From NCBI RefSeq assembly GCF_020829645.1, contig NZ_JAIVFS010000021.1:1-64000 (forward strand): a DNA stretch of 64,000 nt, read 5' to 3'. This DNA comes from Nostoc mirabile CHAB5784. Its GTDB lineage: Bacteria > Cyanobacteriota > Cyanobacteriia > Cyanobacteriales > Nostocaceae. Position 1 is the first letter of the stretch; every line of letters begins with the position of its first letter. The position numbers were made by a program, and so were the translations under genes. The notes beneath the pieces are model-generated. The model did not search any database, had not been told where the DNA came from, and saw nothing but the letters and a program-made list of their open reading frames with translations. Of this stretch, positions 8,358-18,146 are shown piece by piece.

Positions 8358-8735
8358 CTACCAACCACTAACACCAATCTTTTGACAAACAATTTTCATT
8401 CCTTTGCCTGGTGAAGAACTTGCTACAAAAGGGATTTCTCCTTTTTCCTTATCCTCTTCAAGTAGCTGTCCTTCTGGCCCGTAAATCGCAATGCGATTGC
8501 GAAAAAGCCGCGATTCTGTGCAAGATGCATCGAAGGTAGTCTCGAAAATGCCATCTCCGTAGATACCGTAAAGCTTGTATGTCGTGCCCTTAATAGTTTC
8601 CGTGTCCAGAGCTACGCTGTTTCCCAATTTATCATGCCCTACAGTAATATATCTTTCTACATCTTGAGCGAATACACTGCCACTGCTCAATAAAATAGCG
8701 ATCGCTCCCACCATGCCGCTTATCTTAAAACACAT
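8358..8735 (-). CDS. Secreted hypothetical protein
   Basis: 125 residues from ATG 8735 (MCFKISGMVGAIAILLSSG). The frame extends to a TTG at 8777 but lacks support there. A cleavable signal peptide ends SVFAQ. The mature part is beta-rich (VERYITVGHDKLGNSVALD) with two Cys that may pair (SCTES, IVCQK). It resembles small periplasmic proteins of cyanobacteria without a known role. Confidence 0.65.
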   Translation of the reverse strand: MCFKISGMVGAIAILLSSGSVFAQDVERYITVGHDKLGNSVALDTETIKGTTYKLYGIYGDGIFETTFDASCTESRLFRNRIAIYGPEGQLLEEDKEKGEIPFVASSSPGKGMKIVCQKIGVSGW

Positions 8736-8899
8736 ACGCTTTAAAAATATCAAGATTTCATATATTTCTACCCGCAATCAAAGCGGTTCTGGCACTGTAA
8801 AAGCACTGAAATCAAGACGGAGCAAGGTGTTATACTAGTTAGTAATACCTTATGGGAAGCGTAAAGCACTAAATAAATAGCTGCAATACTTGTCAAAGT

Positions 8900-9700
8900 A
8901 TGAGTGAAACACTTGCTGATGTTGCCATACCGCCCCAGTTTCCCGATCACACTCAACTACCAGAGTCTGATGGTACGTTTGTAAAAAATTTTCAAGAGCA
9001 TCCCCAAACCATCATTCTCACAGACTCAATTGTTCAGGTTTTGCAACGCTTACATCCAGATGGACAGTATTGCATTGGTCAAGATTGTGGTATTTACTGG
9101 CGAGAGACTGAACCGCCGGAAAAAGGAGCAGCAGCACCGGATTGGTTTTATGTCCCTGGTGTACCACCAAGGCTAGATGGCAAAAATCGCCGCTCCTATG
9201 TTTTGTGGCGGGAATACATACCGCCATTGATTGCCATAGAACTAGCTAGTGGTAATGGCGATGAAGAACGAGATGTCACTCCTTTACCTCTAACTGGTAG
9301 TCGGGAAGGCGCAAAACCAGGTAAATTCTGGGTATATGAGCGAATAATCCGAATTCCCTACTATGCCATTTATGAAATTAGTAATGACAAACTGGAAGTT
9401 TATCACCTGGTAGATTTTTCCTACCACAAGATGCAGCCGAATGAGCGAGGCCACTACCTAATTCCTCCTTTAGGAGTAGAATTAGGGTTATGGAAGGGAA
9501 ACTACTTGAATAATCCTGAGCAATTTTGGTTGCGCTGGTGGGATTTAGAGGGAAATCTGTTACTGATTGGTAAAGAAGAAGCCGAGTTGCAAAGGCAAAG
9601 AGCCGAGCAAGCAGAACAAAGGGCCGAGCAAGCAGAACGAAAAGCTGCACAATTAGCAGAACGGCTCAGGGCAATGGGTATCGACCCAGATGTAGAGTAA
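8900..9700 (+). CDS. Uma2 family (DUF820) endonuclease-like protein
   Basis: 266 residues with the PD-(D/E)XK-like Uma2 core: the acidic APDWFYV motif (about 79-85), PPLIAIELASG (about 110-120) and WVYERIIRIPYYAIYEIS (about 143-160). A C-terminal coiled coil of EQAEQRAEQAER repeats ends LRAMGIDPD, typical of this family. Such genes are abundant in cyanobacteria; biochemical function is not established. The usual Lys of the active-site ExK is replaced here (ELAS), as in many paralogs. Confidence 0.85.
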   Translation: MSETLADVAIPPQFPDHTQLPESDGTFVKNFQEHPQTIILTDSIVQVLQRLHPDGQYCIGQDCGIYWRETEPPEKGAAAPDWFYVPGVPPRLDGKNRRSYVLWREYIPPLIAIELASGNGDEERDVTPLPLTGSREGAKPGKFWVYERIIRIPYYAIYEISNDKLEVYHLVDFSYHKMQPNERGHYLIPPLGVELGLWKGNYLNNPEQFWLRWWDLEGNLLLIGKEEAELQRQRAEQAEQRAEQAERKAAQLAERLRAMGIDPDVE

Positions 9701-9711
9701 TATTTACTAAG

Positions 9712-9864
9712 TTATGGCAAGCCGAAAAACTTAGTAATTACAGGCAAAAGCTTACCACAGACTTCAACCAGCTTTTCAGTAGTAGGCAAATCAGCGATGT
9801 CTACGACGGGCTACGCCAACGCACCTTTCAAGAACTTGAGGGCTGTTTTTGCTATCTTCTGCAT
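9712..9864 (-). pseudogene. Small ORF broken by a dispersed repeat
   Basis: The minus strand reads MQKIAKTALKFLKG, then a stretch matching the island's dispersed repeat (GATGTCTACGACGGGCTACG on the plus strand, about 9797-9816) that adds an in-frame TAG, then ADLPTTEKLVEVCGKLLPVI and TKFFGLP with a stop at 9712. It begins 3 nt after the stop of the aspartic-protease gene, so it could have been the third gene of that operon. The family is unknown. Confidence 0.45.
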
Positions 9865-9867
9865 AGG

Positions 9868-10233
9868 TTATAGAATTTCATCCACCAGAACCGTACCACC
9901 CTCACAAAAATCTATACTGAGATGATAATCTTCAAGCAGCGCAGTTCCAATGAGTGGACGACCCATTGCTAGAGCTGCAATATTACGCTCCACACCATTC
10001 CATACAACTGTTGCCAAATAAACATCGGTTTCCACACTGGAATTGTTAGCGAGGTTTGCGTTGATGTTGATGAGGTAGGGCAAGCCAAGAGCAGCAATGA
10101 CAGAAGGCGGCAAGGTTAAGAATCCTTCAAACCCTGTATCAATAACACATTCGATTTCTACACCTGAACGTTCTCTTGGAAGAATAATCAGACTCATTCT
10201 TGCCTGAAGTCCAACTACAGTCCCGTGTATCAC
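9868..10233 (-). CDS. Clan AA (retropepsin-like) aspartic protease
   Basis: 121 residues with the single catalytic motif VIDTGFEGFLTLP (DTG at about residues 32-34) and a downstream ALAMGRPLIGTALLEDY hairpin, as in single-domain retropepsins that act as dimers. It overlaps the upstream 90-residue gene by 4 nt, so the two are translationally coupled. Such pairs recur in cyanobacteria. The substrate is unknown and a toxin-antitoxin-like role is only a guess. Confidence 0.85.
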   Translation of the reverse strand: MIHGTVVGLQARMSLIILPRERSGVEIECVIDTGFEGFLTLPPSVIAALGLPYLININANLANNSSVETDVYLATVVWNGVERNIAALAMGRPLIGTALLEDYHLSIDFCEGGTVLVDEIL

Positions 10234-10502
10234 TGTGCTGTCCTGAGCAATGTACCACCAACTGCATAAACCGCATCAAAACCAATTCTTTCTCCCCAAA
10301 GTGCTGCATCGGTTTGCTTGGATCGTAATCGAAGACTCGTTTCGACTAAATCATCACCGATTTCGTAATCTCCTGTTTCAACATTAATCGAGATAATTTT
10401 GCCAATGTTCTCTTCTGTCTCAACTTTGGCACGGATACTTCTTTGATAGAGTTCCTTTCCACGTCGGGCGACTTCTTGGCTACTGAGCGTAGGGTGGGAC
10501 AT
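10230..10502 (-). CDS. Small partner protein of the aspartic protease
   Basis: 90 residues, beginning MSHPTLSSQEVARRGKELYQ, with a helical N-terminus and a beta segment NIGKIISINVETGDYEIGDD. An AGGGG ribosome binding site lies about 8 nt upstream of the ATG. The 4-nt overlap with the downstream protease gene shows coupling. It resembles small proteins annotated as hypothetical beside clan AA proteases. Confidence 0.75.
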   Translation of the reverse strand: MSHPTLSSQEVARRGKELYQRSIRAKVETEENIGKIISINVETGDYEIGDDLVETSLRLRSKQTDAALWGERIGFDAVYAVGGTLLRTAQ

Positions 10503-10933
10503 AAATAAATCCCCTGTTTAAGCTGCTAGATTCTTCACTTCATTGTAGAGCAGAAGCTACAGAGGTTAGAGAGCAATACTTGATTCTGTGGGAGGTAGGA
10601 GAGCGATCGCCTCAAAGTAGCAGAGAAAAATGTTTTGAAAAACCCGAAAGTAAGAAACTCCCGCACAAAATTTCTTACTTTAGTTACCATAGGCAAGTAA
10701 TCACAAGGCTTTTGAGAGCCAATGCTGTTCGCCCTTCTTACTCGGTCGCGGCTGGAGAGAGGAATTTAATGATAAAAGTCAAAATAAATAGTGATACTAC
10801 TCAGATAAAAAAACTTAAAAAATATTACGCTGGCATGGTGTAAACTCACCGTCCGTTATTCCTAGTTACTAAACAGGGTACAAAAATGGTGATCGCTCTA
10901 TAGAACAGGGGGATATTGCAAGGAAATTTTAAT
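10503..10933. other. 430-bp gap with one hairpin
   Basis: A possible open frame at 10580-10843 has no good start or family and is not called. AAAGTAAGAAA at about 10647 pairs with TTTCTTACTTT ending near 10683, forming an 11-bp stem with a long loop. Nothing else is recognised. Confidence 0.4.
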
Positions 10934-11521
10934 ATGTTTGCAGAAAATCTTGAGGGCGACGAATTACCAAGGTTGTATAACGATGACTTGGAAACAGCCA
11001 AGAATTATATATATTCACTGGTAACAGCAAAAAGACACAGTTTTTATGGTCTTGGTAGGGTCTTCACATTGGGACAGTATTCGGTGTATGTGAGTCAAGA
11101 ACTCGAACAGGGACTTGAATGGGGGAGAGAACTTTTTCTAGAGGTTTTATATGTATTGCGAGAAGATGGACTTATATTTGTTAGATTTTTTAGAGATCCA
11201 GAATATAAATTTACTCTAGTCAATAATTGGAGTGTTCTTGACAACTTTGTGGGGAATATAATAGCCGAGCTACCCAGAGAACACCTGAAAGTATGTGAAT
11301 ACAAAGATTTTCTGAAGAGTGACTATTGGAAGCTTATACAAAGGTTAATACTGGATCGGGACAAACATACTTGTCAGCACTGTAAGGCAAAAAGTAAATT
11401 ACAAGTGCATCATAAAACGTATAGACACAGAGGAGATGAAATATGGTTCCGAGAGGACTTAATAACTTTGTGTAAAAGATGCCATGATGCAGAACACGAT
11501 AGAGGACTGCCATCGCAATAA
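10934..11521 (+). CDS. HNH endonuclease domain protein
   Basis: 195 residues from ATG 10934, chosen over the upstream TTG 10916 because AAGGA sits about 9 nt before it. The C-terminal HNH domain (about 130-190) shows LDRDKHTCQHC, LQVHHKTYRHRGDE and LITLCKRCHDAEHD, giving two CxxC zinc-binding pairs and the catalytic His pair. The N-terminal 120 residues match no domain I know. It is a stand-alone gene, so it may be a nuclease of unknown target. Confidence 0.85.
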   Translation: MFAENLEGDELPRLYNDDLETAKNYIYSLVTAKRHSFYGLGRVFTLGQYSVYVSQELEQGLEWGRELFLEVLYVLREDGLIFVRFFRDPEYKFTLVNNWSVLDNFVGNIIAELPREHLKVCEYKDFLKSDYWKLIQRLILDRDKHTCQHCKAKSKLQVHHKTYRHRGDEIWFREDLITLCKRCHDAEHDRGLPSQ

Positions 11522-11795
11522 AAGCGATCGCTGCCTCGACCGAGCAAGGAAGTTTCGTGGTCGTGGTTACGTTAAACCTTTACCAAAAGCGATTGACAGC
11601 CTTTAGACAGCCGCCGTTTCTTAGCTAGTTTTCTTACTTTGGTTAGCGATCGCCGTAAAACATTCTTTGTATACTATAAAAGTCAAAAAGCTTGAACAAA
11701 AACCGATCACAACATTGAGCAGTCACTAGCTAAAAAAGAGCGATGTTTATTAAATTGGCACTTAATTTATTAGTTCAGCATACTAGGTAAAGCAA

Positions 11796-12239
11796 TTAAA
11801 TCCAGGATTCGACTGAAAAGCTGTAAACTTGCTGAATCCTAGTGAAGTCGCTGTCAGCAGAGACGAGAGTAATATTATGATAAATTGCTGTTGTGGCGAT
11901 CCATAAATCATTATCATCAAAACCAAGATCCTGAATGCGGGTACTGCGGCGTTTGTTTTTTTCTTTTGGGGCAAATTGACGAAAAATGCGGTTCTTCAGT
12001 TGACTGTATATCTCTGCTATTTCTTTGTTGATCAGATAGATATCAATCTCTGTCAGGAATGCTTGAACCACTTGTAAGTTCATCTCTCGACGCTCTGATT
12101 TTTCCGTCATGTAGAGCAACTCACCATAGCTAATGATGCTAATCCCAAAAGGATCTTGAGCATAGCTTTGAGCAGTTGCGACAACTTGAGGATTGTTGTT
12201 AATGAGATAACTACAGTGATTGGTATCAAGCAAATACAT
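11796..12239 (-). CDS. PIN-domain toxin (VapC-like)
   Basis: 147 residues. PIN acidic residues appear in YLLDTNHCSYLI (D5), ISYGELLYMTE (E about 40), DNDLWIATTAI (D about 110) and VSADSDFTRI (D about 130). PIN ribonucleases of VapC type cleave RNA unless held by the antitoxin. It lies 11 nt downstream of the antitoxin-like gene at 12251, the usual order. A 25-residue basic insertion, KNRIFRQFAPKEKNKRRS, lies between the second and third acidic motifs. Confidence 0.85.
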   Translation of the reverse strand: MYLLDTNHCSYLINNNPQVVATAQSYAQDPFGISIISYGELLYMTEKSERREMNLQVVQAFLTEIDIYLINKEIAEIYSQLKNRIFRQFAPKEKNKRRSTRIQDLGFDDNDLWIATTAIYHNITLVSADSDFTRIQQVYSFSVESWI

Positions 12240-12250
12240 AAATTATTGGC

Positions 12251-12661
12251 TTAAAACTTCGCTTTTGAGCGGGTTGCATCAAGAAATGCTAGGCACTCCT
12301 CTAGGTCGTCTCCATGCCAATTACCAGCAAATTTGAGCAAGTCTTCACCTGTAGAACCTCGTCGAATCACAGATTGAGAACGATCGCCACGTTGTTTTAT
12401 TTCAGCGATCTTAGCAGCAAAATCTTCAGGTGGTTGTACTAAAGTCTCATCCTCCAGAGGAGAATCGGGCGGAGTGTGTGCTTGCTCTAAAGATGCCAGA
12501 ATCGAAGCTCCAGTAGAAGGTGATTTGGTCACTTCTGATTGAGATAGAACTGTTTTCTGAAAATCAAGAAATGCTATATATTGCTCAATCTGAGTCAGTT
12601 GGTCATCTGGAAGTTGAGCAATTTGTTGTTGAAGTTGACGGCGGCGCTCAAGTATAGTCAT
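12251..12661 (-). CDS. Probable antitoxin of the PIN toxin
   Basis: 136 residues, soluble and acidic-rich. The N-terminal helical part LERRRQLQQQIAQLPDDQLT resembles short cyanobacterial antitoxin-like proteins. The C-terminal GNWHGDDLEECLAFL may be the toxin-binding tail. Its role is assigned mainly from position: same strand, 11 nt before a PIN gene. Confidence 0.65.
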   Translation of the reverse strand: MTILERRRQLQQQIAQLPDDQLTQIEQYIAFLDFQKTVLSQSEVTKSPSTGASILASLEQAHTPPDSPLEDETLVQPPEDFAAKIAEIKQRGDRSQSVIRRGSTGEDLLKFAGNWHGDDLEECLAFLDATRSKAKF

Positions 12662-12850
12662 CGGACACCTCGCGGGAACGACTGAACTTTCATTTTACTC
12701 GATTGATACAGTGCCAAATCCAGAGCATAACCCATTACATCCTATTACGATTAGAGATAGGCGATCGCAAATTTAGCAGAACGATTAATGTTTCAAAACT
12801 TTCTTGGTCATAACTAATTTTCATAGTGTCACTTTCCTCAAAAATAACCC

Positions 12851-13168
12851 TTAATCAATCAGGGTATTCAATCCCCGTTTCTTAACTAGGTGCAACAGCT
12901 TAAGAGCGGTGCCACTGGGACGCTTCTGACCGATTTCCCACTTTTGAACCGTTGATAGACTTGTATTTAAAATCGCAGCAAATACTGCCTGACTGACATG
13001 AGATGATTCGCGTATTTGCTTAATTTGCTCAGGTTCTAACGGTTCAATCTTAGACAAGCACAGACAGTCGAATTCACGCAATGTAGTCTGATCCATCAGT
13101 TCAGCCTTGTGTAGCCCCGTAGCCGTTTCGTGAACGGCTTCAAGAATCGCTGATTTCTTCTTCGCCAT
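12851..13168 (-). CDS. XRE-type HTH antitoxin (HigA-like)
   Basis: 105 residues with a helix-turn-helix at about 55-95: ESSHVSQAVFAAILNTSLST then VQKWEIGQKRPSG. The ATG at 13168 lies within the last codons of the decayed toxin frame (13140-13286), the toxin-first overlap expected of HigBA loci. With the toxin truncated it is probably an orphan DNA-binding antitoxin. Confidence 0.8.
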   Translation of the reverse strand: MAKKKSAILEAVHETATGLHKAELMDQTTLREFDCLCLSKIEPLEPEQIKQIRESSHVSQAVFAAILNTSLSTVQKWEIGQKRPSGTALKLLHLVKKRGLNTLID

Positions 13169-13286
13169 TGCAAATTACCTCCATCAATTCATCTTCCAGC
13201 TTGGCTTTTTCGAGATCCTCTAGCGTGTAAGAGAACAGCACTGATGCCAGCTTTTTTAATGCTTTTTCTTCTTTCTTCTTTAGTAA
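13140..13286 (-). pseudogene. Truncated RelE/HigB-type toxin remnant
   Basis: The frame reads KALKKLASVLFSYTLEDLEK then AKLEDELMEVICNGEEE and ends ISDS. This resembles the C-terminal end of the RelE/HigB-like toxins that precede XRE antitoxins. There is no N-terminal nuclease core upstream, since a stop interrupts the frame at once and amiC begins after about 55 bp. The overlap with the antitoxin start fits this reading. Confidence 0.65.
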
Positions 13287-13343
13287 TCATGACCTATCGC
13301 ACTCCACCAAATACAATCAGGAACTAGTGTTGTGCCTCCAAAT

Positions 13344-15227
13344 TTATCTCACACTCCTAAACCACTCAGTAATTCCCTGAGCGATCGCATTTGCCGTTTT
13401 CTTCTGTTCCTTTGGGTTCACTATCTGCTCAAATTCATCGGGATTGCTCATAAAACCCAATTCCAGCAACACTGATGGCGCAGCCGCCGGACGTGTCAGC
13501 GCTAGGTTGTTCCAAAACACGCCATAATAAGGTCTGCTGAGTTTTTTGACTACATAGTTCTGTAAAAATATTGCCAGGTTATGGGCTTGGGGTTGATACC
13601 AAAAAGTGCCGAATCCCTTAGTCTTTTCGGCATCGCCATCATCGGGTAAGGAGTTGTGGTGTATCGAAATAGCGATCGCAGGTTCTTCTTGACTGATAAT
13701 TGCCTGACGTTCTGCTAATGAAACCTCCTTATCATCCTCCCGCGTCATCACCACTGTTGCTCCTCGCTTCACCAACTCATCCCGCAGCAACTTCGACACC
13801 ACCAAATTCACATCTTTTTCTAAATATCCAGTTGGCCCACTGGCACCAGATTCTTTACCGCCATGCCCAGAATCTAGTACAATCTTGAGATTAGCTAAAG
13901 GCTTGCGTCTTGAGTTCCCAATTTTCGGCGGATGACGCAAAGCCAAAACCAGGGTTGTACCGTCGTATCTCAGCTTATATCCCCACTGTTGAGCTTTTTT
14001 GAGGTTAAAGGTGTATTTTACTTGTTCTGGAGCCTCCTGTTGCCAATCTAGGCGATAAATTAGGGGGTCATCATCCAGGCGAATAATGTCCGTTTGGGCA
14101 GTGGTATTGTAGAGAGTGAGAGCGAAAGCACCCTCACTTTGTTGCACGCTCACAGGTACGGGAACTTGTAAGGGGAAAACTATCTCTGTCGCACCAGGGA
14201 GTTGACGGTATCCGACACTGCGAATTATTGTCTGTGGCGGAACTGCACCAGGTAAAATGCGCGTTTCTTTACTATTAATCCAAGCCCCATAGTTTAGGCG
14301 CAACCATTCACCTTCCCTACCTGTTACTGTTGCGCGTGTGCCTTTGGGCAGTGGTGTAAGTCGAGAATAATCGGTGCTTGGGCCAGTGCGAGCAACACCT
14401 GCGTCTGCCGTTACCTCAACAACTGGCAACTGTGTGGGTGAGAGGATTTGAATTTTGCCAGTCCCTGGTTGAGTTATCGTCTTGCCATTGAGCCTCAGTT
14501 GAAACTGAGGTTGTCCCAAATCTACCTCTTTATTTGAGTTTGGAACAACACTACCGGAGATGATGTTATTACCGTAAATTAGGGTTTGGGAATTAGGAGC
14601 AGGTTGCTGCAATTTAGTGCAACCCTCATACTTGCCTACGCTAGACTGGGCATAAGGCTGATTTTGCCCTGTCAAAGCTGCCAAATTACTTGGTAGTTGT
14701 GCCTGTTGAGGTTGGGGTAAAAGGGCAATAGTTTGATTAGCCAAGTTGACAGATACGCTAGCGTTAGGGGGTGCGACCCCTTCGGGAAGCTTTCCTACGG
14801 AACGCTGCGCGAACGCTAACGCACTAAAACAGATTAGCTCTCCGGGTAGTCTAGCAATGTCAACTGCCGGAGTCAGGGAATCTTTAGCAAAGGCTAACCC
14901 TTGTGGTAGCTCAGGGCCAGTAGTAAGCCTTGTCACTTTAATCTGGAGTTCTTGATTGTTGTGACGCACAGTAAAAAGATTCTCCCCCAACTGCAAGGGG
15001 AAACTAGGCGAAAAATGACCAGCTTTGCTGCGGGTAATTGGCTTACTATTGATCAAAACCTGACCATCTGGTGGTGCAGTCCCCAAAAAGAAGATTTTTT
15101 GGGCACTCGTCTGGTAGCTTGTTTCGGGAAAAACGACTATAAGAGATGGCTTTGCCAATGCTACGGAGGAGGTGAGAATACAGCCTAATATTACTAATCC
15201 TAAGAGGTTTTTCACAAGCTCAATCAC
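13344..15227 (-). CDS. N-acetylmuramoyl-L-alanine amidase (AmiC type)
   Basis: 627 residues, exported peptidoglycan amidase. It has an N-terminal signal segment (LLGLVILGCILTSSVALA), beta-sandwich regions, an SH3-like segment (VEVTADAGVARTGPSTDYSR, about 270-320) and a C-terminal Amidase_3 domain (about 448-625). Zinc and catalytic residues are seen in LDSGHGGKESG, LEKDVNL, ISIHHNS and LLELGFMSNP. The start is GTG at 15227; a second GTG five codons on is possible. About 20 residues near 134-157 (ALAFAQRSVGKLPEGVAPP) come from an in-frame dispersed repeat. In Nostocales, AmiC-type enzymes drill septal nanopores for cell-cell communication; that role is inferred. Confidence 0.9.
   Translation of the reverse strand: MIELVKNLLGLVILGCILTSSVALAKPSLIVVFPETSYQTSAQKIFFLGTAPPDGQVLINSKPITRSKAGHFSPSFPLQLGENLFTVRHNNQELQIKVTRLTTGPELPQGLAFAKDSLTPAVDIARLPGELICFSALAFAQRSVGKLPEGVAPPNASVSVNLANQTIALLPQPQQAQLPSNLAALTGQNQPYAQSSVGKYEGCTKLQQPAPNSQTLIYGNNIISGSVVPNSNKEVDLGQPQFQLRLNGKTITQPGTGKIQILSPTQLPVVEVTADAGVARTGPSTDYSRLTPLPKGTRATVTGREGEWLRLNYGAWINSKETRILPGAVPPQTIIRSVGYRQLPGATEIVFPLQVPVPVSVQQSEGAFALTLYNTTAQTDIIRLDDDPLIYRLDWQQEAPEQVKYTFNLKKAQQWGYKLRYDGTTLVLALRHPPKIGNSRRKPLANLKIVLDSGHGGKESGASGPTGYLEKDVNLVVSKLLRDELVKRGATVVMTREDDKEVSLAERQAIISQEEPAIAISIHHNSLPDDGDAEKTKGFGTFWYQPQAHNLAIFLQNYVVKKLSRPYYGVFWNNLALTRPAAAPSVLLELGFMSNPDEFEQIVNPKEQKKTANAIAQGITEWFRSVR
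14757..14824. repeat. Dispersed palindromic repeat inserted in amiC
   Basis: A segment bounded by GCTAGCGTTAG and CGCTAACGC contains GGTGCGACCCC, TTCGGGAAGCTTTCC and ACGCTGCGCGAACG. These are typical of the small dispersed repeats of Nostocales, often translated as FAQRSxGKLPEGVA. It adds codons in frame without a stop. Confidence 0.75.
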
Positions 15228-15277
15228 AGAAGATTACACCACAACAACTGTGGCACAATGACGGGATGTATTTTTAG

Positions 15278-16939
<1,662 letters not shown>

Positions 16940-17033
16940 CAATTCATAATTAATTGCAACATTAACTTAAGGCTTCAGTAGATTTGGATATACAGGGTGC
17001 ATCATTCGTAAATTTCGGACTTGGGGAGATGTT

Positions 17034-17456
17034 GTGGCGTACTGGGTGAAAATCCTTTACGAAAGGAGAGAATATGTAGTGAATTTTGAACGTGTCCATG
17101 CTTTTTGTTATGAACTCAATGGCAGGGTTACTTTTTGGTTACCCGATAGTGCCATTCCGATAGTGATTAACCCGCAAAGTAGCTTGGAAGATTATCAAAA
17201 GATCCTCGATTATTTAGAATGTGTGACTGGATTGGAATTAGATCATGCCCACTGGGTAAAAATCTATTACGATAAAAACGAATATGTAATTAATCTCAAC
17301 TGCATCAGTTCTTTTTGTCATGAACCGAATGGCAGGATAACTTTTTGGTTGCCAGATGGGACTATTCCCATCATCATCAACCCTGTGAGTAATCCTGAAT
17401 CTTATGAAAAAGTTGTGAAATACGTTAAGAAAGCAACTGGATATTCTTTGTCTTAG
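17034..17456 (+). CDS. Internally duplicated small protein of unknown function
   Basis: 140 residues made of two homologous halves of about 70 residues. WVKILYERREYVVNFERVHA matches WVKIYYDKNEYVINLNCISS, and NGRVTFWLPDSAIPIVINP matches NGRITFWLPDGTIPIIINP. The predicted fold is beta-strand rich and soluble. The start is GTG 17034 with GGGGAG about 5 nt upstream. No known domain is recognised. The stop lies one codon before a ten-copy heptamer array. Confidence 0.75.
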   Translation: MAYWVKILYERREYVVNFERVHAFCYELNGRVTFWLPDSAIPIVINPQSSLEDYQKILDYLECVTGLELDHAHWVKIYYDKNEYVINLNCISSFCHEPNGRITFWLPDGTIPIIINPVSNPESYEKVVKYVKKATGYSLS

Positions 17457-17457
17457 T

Positions 17458-17527
17458 ATTACGAATTACGAATTACGAATTACGAATTACGAATTACGAA
17501 TTACGAATTACGAATTACGAATTACGA
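17458..17527. repeat. Heptamer array, (ATTACGA)x10
   Basis: Ten exact tandem copies of ATTACGA. The array encodes the last codons and stop of the minus-strand gene at 17508-18146. Confidence 0.95.
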
Positions 17528-18146
17528 TTAATTCTCCAAGGCGCTTCAATACACTGAGTACTTGGTGTAGTTCTAAATCACGTTCAATTGATAGCGCATA
17601 AGATCGTGCATACCAAGGATGTTCTTGTTGAATCAATTTGACAAAAACAAATTCCCTACCGTTGATTAGTAAACCAAAAGTCGGTTGTGCAGGATTTGGA
17701 CGATTAAGCATATAAGCTAGTGCTTGAGGTAGAGCTGTCATCACATCAAATTTACTGCTTTTAGATTCGATGACAAGTACCCAAAAACGTTTTTGGATGA
17801 CAAGAACATCAATATTTCCTTTAACGATAAAACTCTCGTCTTCAGCAGAAATCTCAACAGAAGTCTCGGTTTCAATCTCAAAAGGAAGTTGATAAAACCC
17901 AGCTAAATCGAGTAAAGGAGACAGCACTACCATCTTTACCGCCTCTTCTGACATTAGACGGTGCTTACTCAAGTTTAAATAGTTGCTTTTGACTCGCGCG
18001 ATCGCTTGCTTTTGGGCATCAGTCAGAGTTAGTAAATTTTCTGTCCACTCTGGAAAAAAGTTGGTGTCTGTGGCAAGTTGTAAACCAAATTTTTCTTCTA
18101 ATTCGTAAAGACTGATATCTCTAGCTGGGATTGTTTGAACCATCAT
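17508..18146 (-). CDS. Restriction-endonuclease-like (PD-D/ExK) protein
   Basis: 212 residues, resembling cyanobacterial proteins annotated as type I restriction R-subunit N-terminal-like. The core motif is GNIDVLVIQKRFWVLVIESK (about 111-130), with D and ExK of a PD-(D/E)xK nuclease fold, preceded by SEEAVKMVVLSPLLDLAGFY. No helicase follows, so it is not a full HsdR. The C-terminal residues VIRNS and the stop are encoded inside the ATTACGA array, so the native end may have been replaced. Its stop and the ROK gene are in line on the same strand with no gap. Confidence 0.75.
   Translation of the reverse strand: MMVQTIPARDISLYELEEKFGLQLATDTNFFPEWTENLLTLTDAQKQAIARVKSNYLNLSKHRLMSEEAVKMVVLSPLLDLAGFYQLPFEIETETSVEISAEDESFIVKGNIDVLVIQKRFWVLVIESKSSKFDVMTALPQALAYMLNRPNPAQPTFGLLINGREFVFVKLIQQEHPWYARSYALSIERDLELHQVLSVLKRLGELIVIRNS

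Noticed and set aside
10580-10843. 87-codon plus-strand ORF
   Set aside because: Non-ATG start, no recognisable domain, overlaps a hairpin; composition unlike coding DNA.
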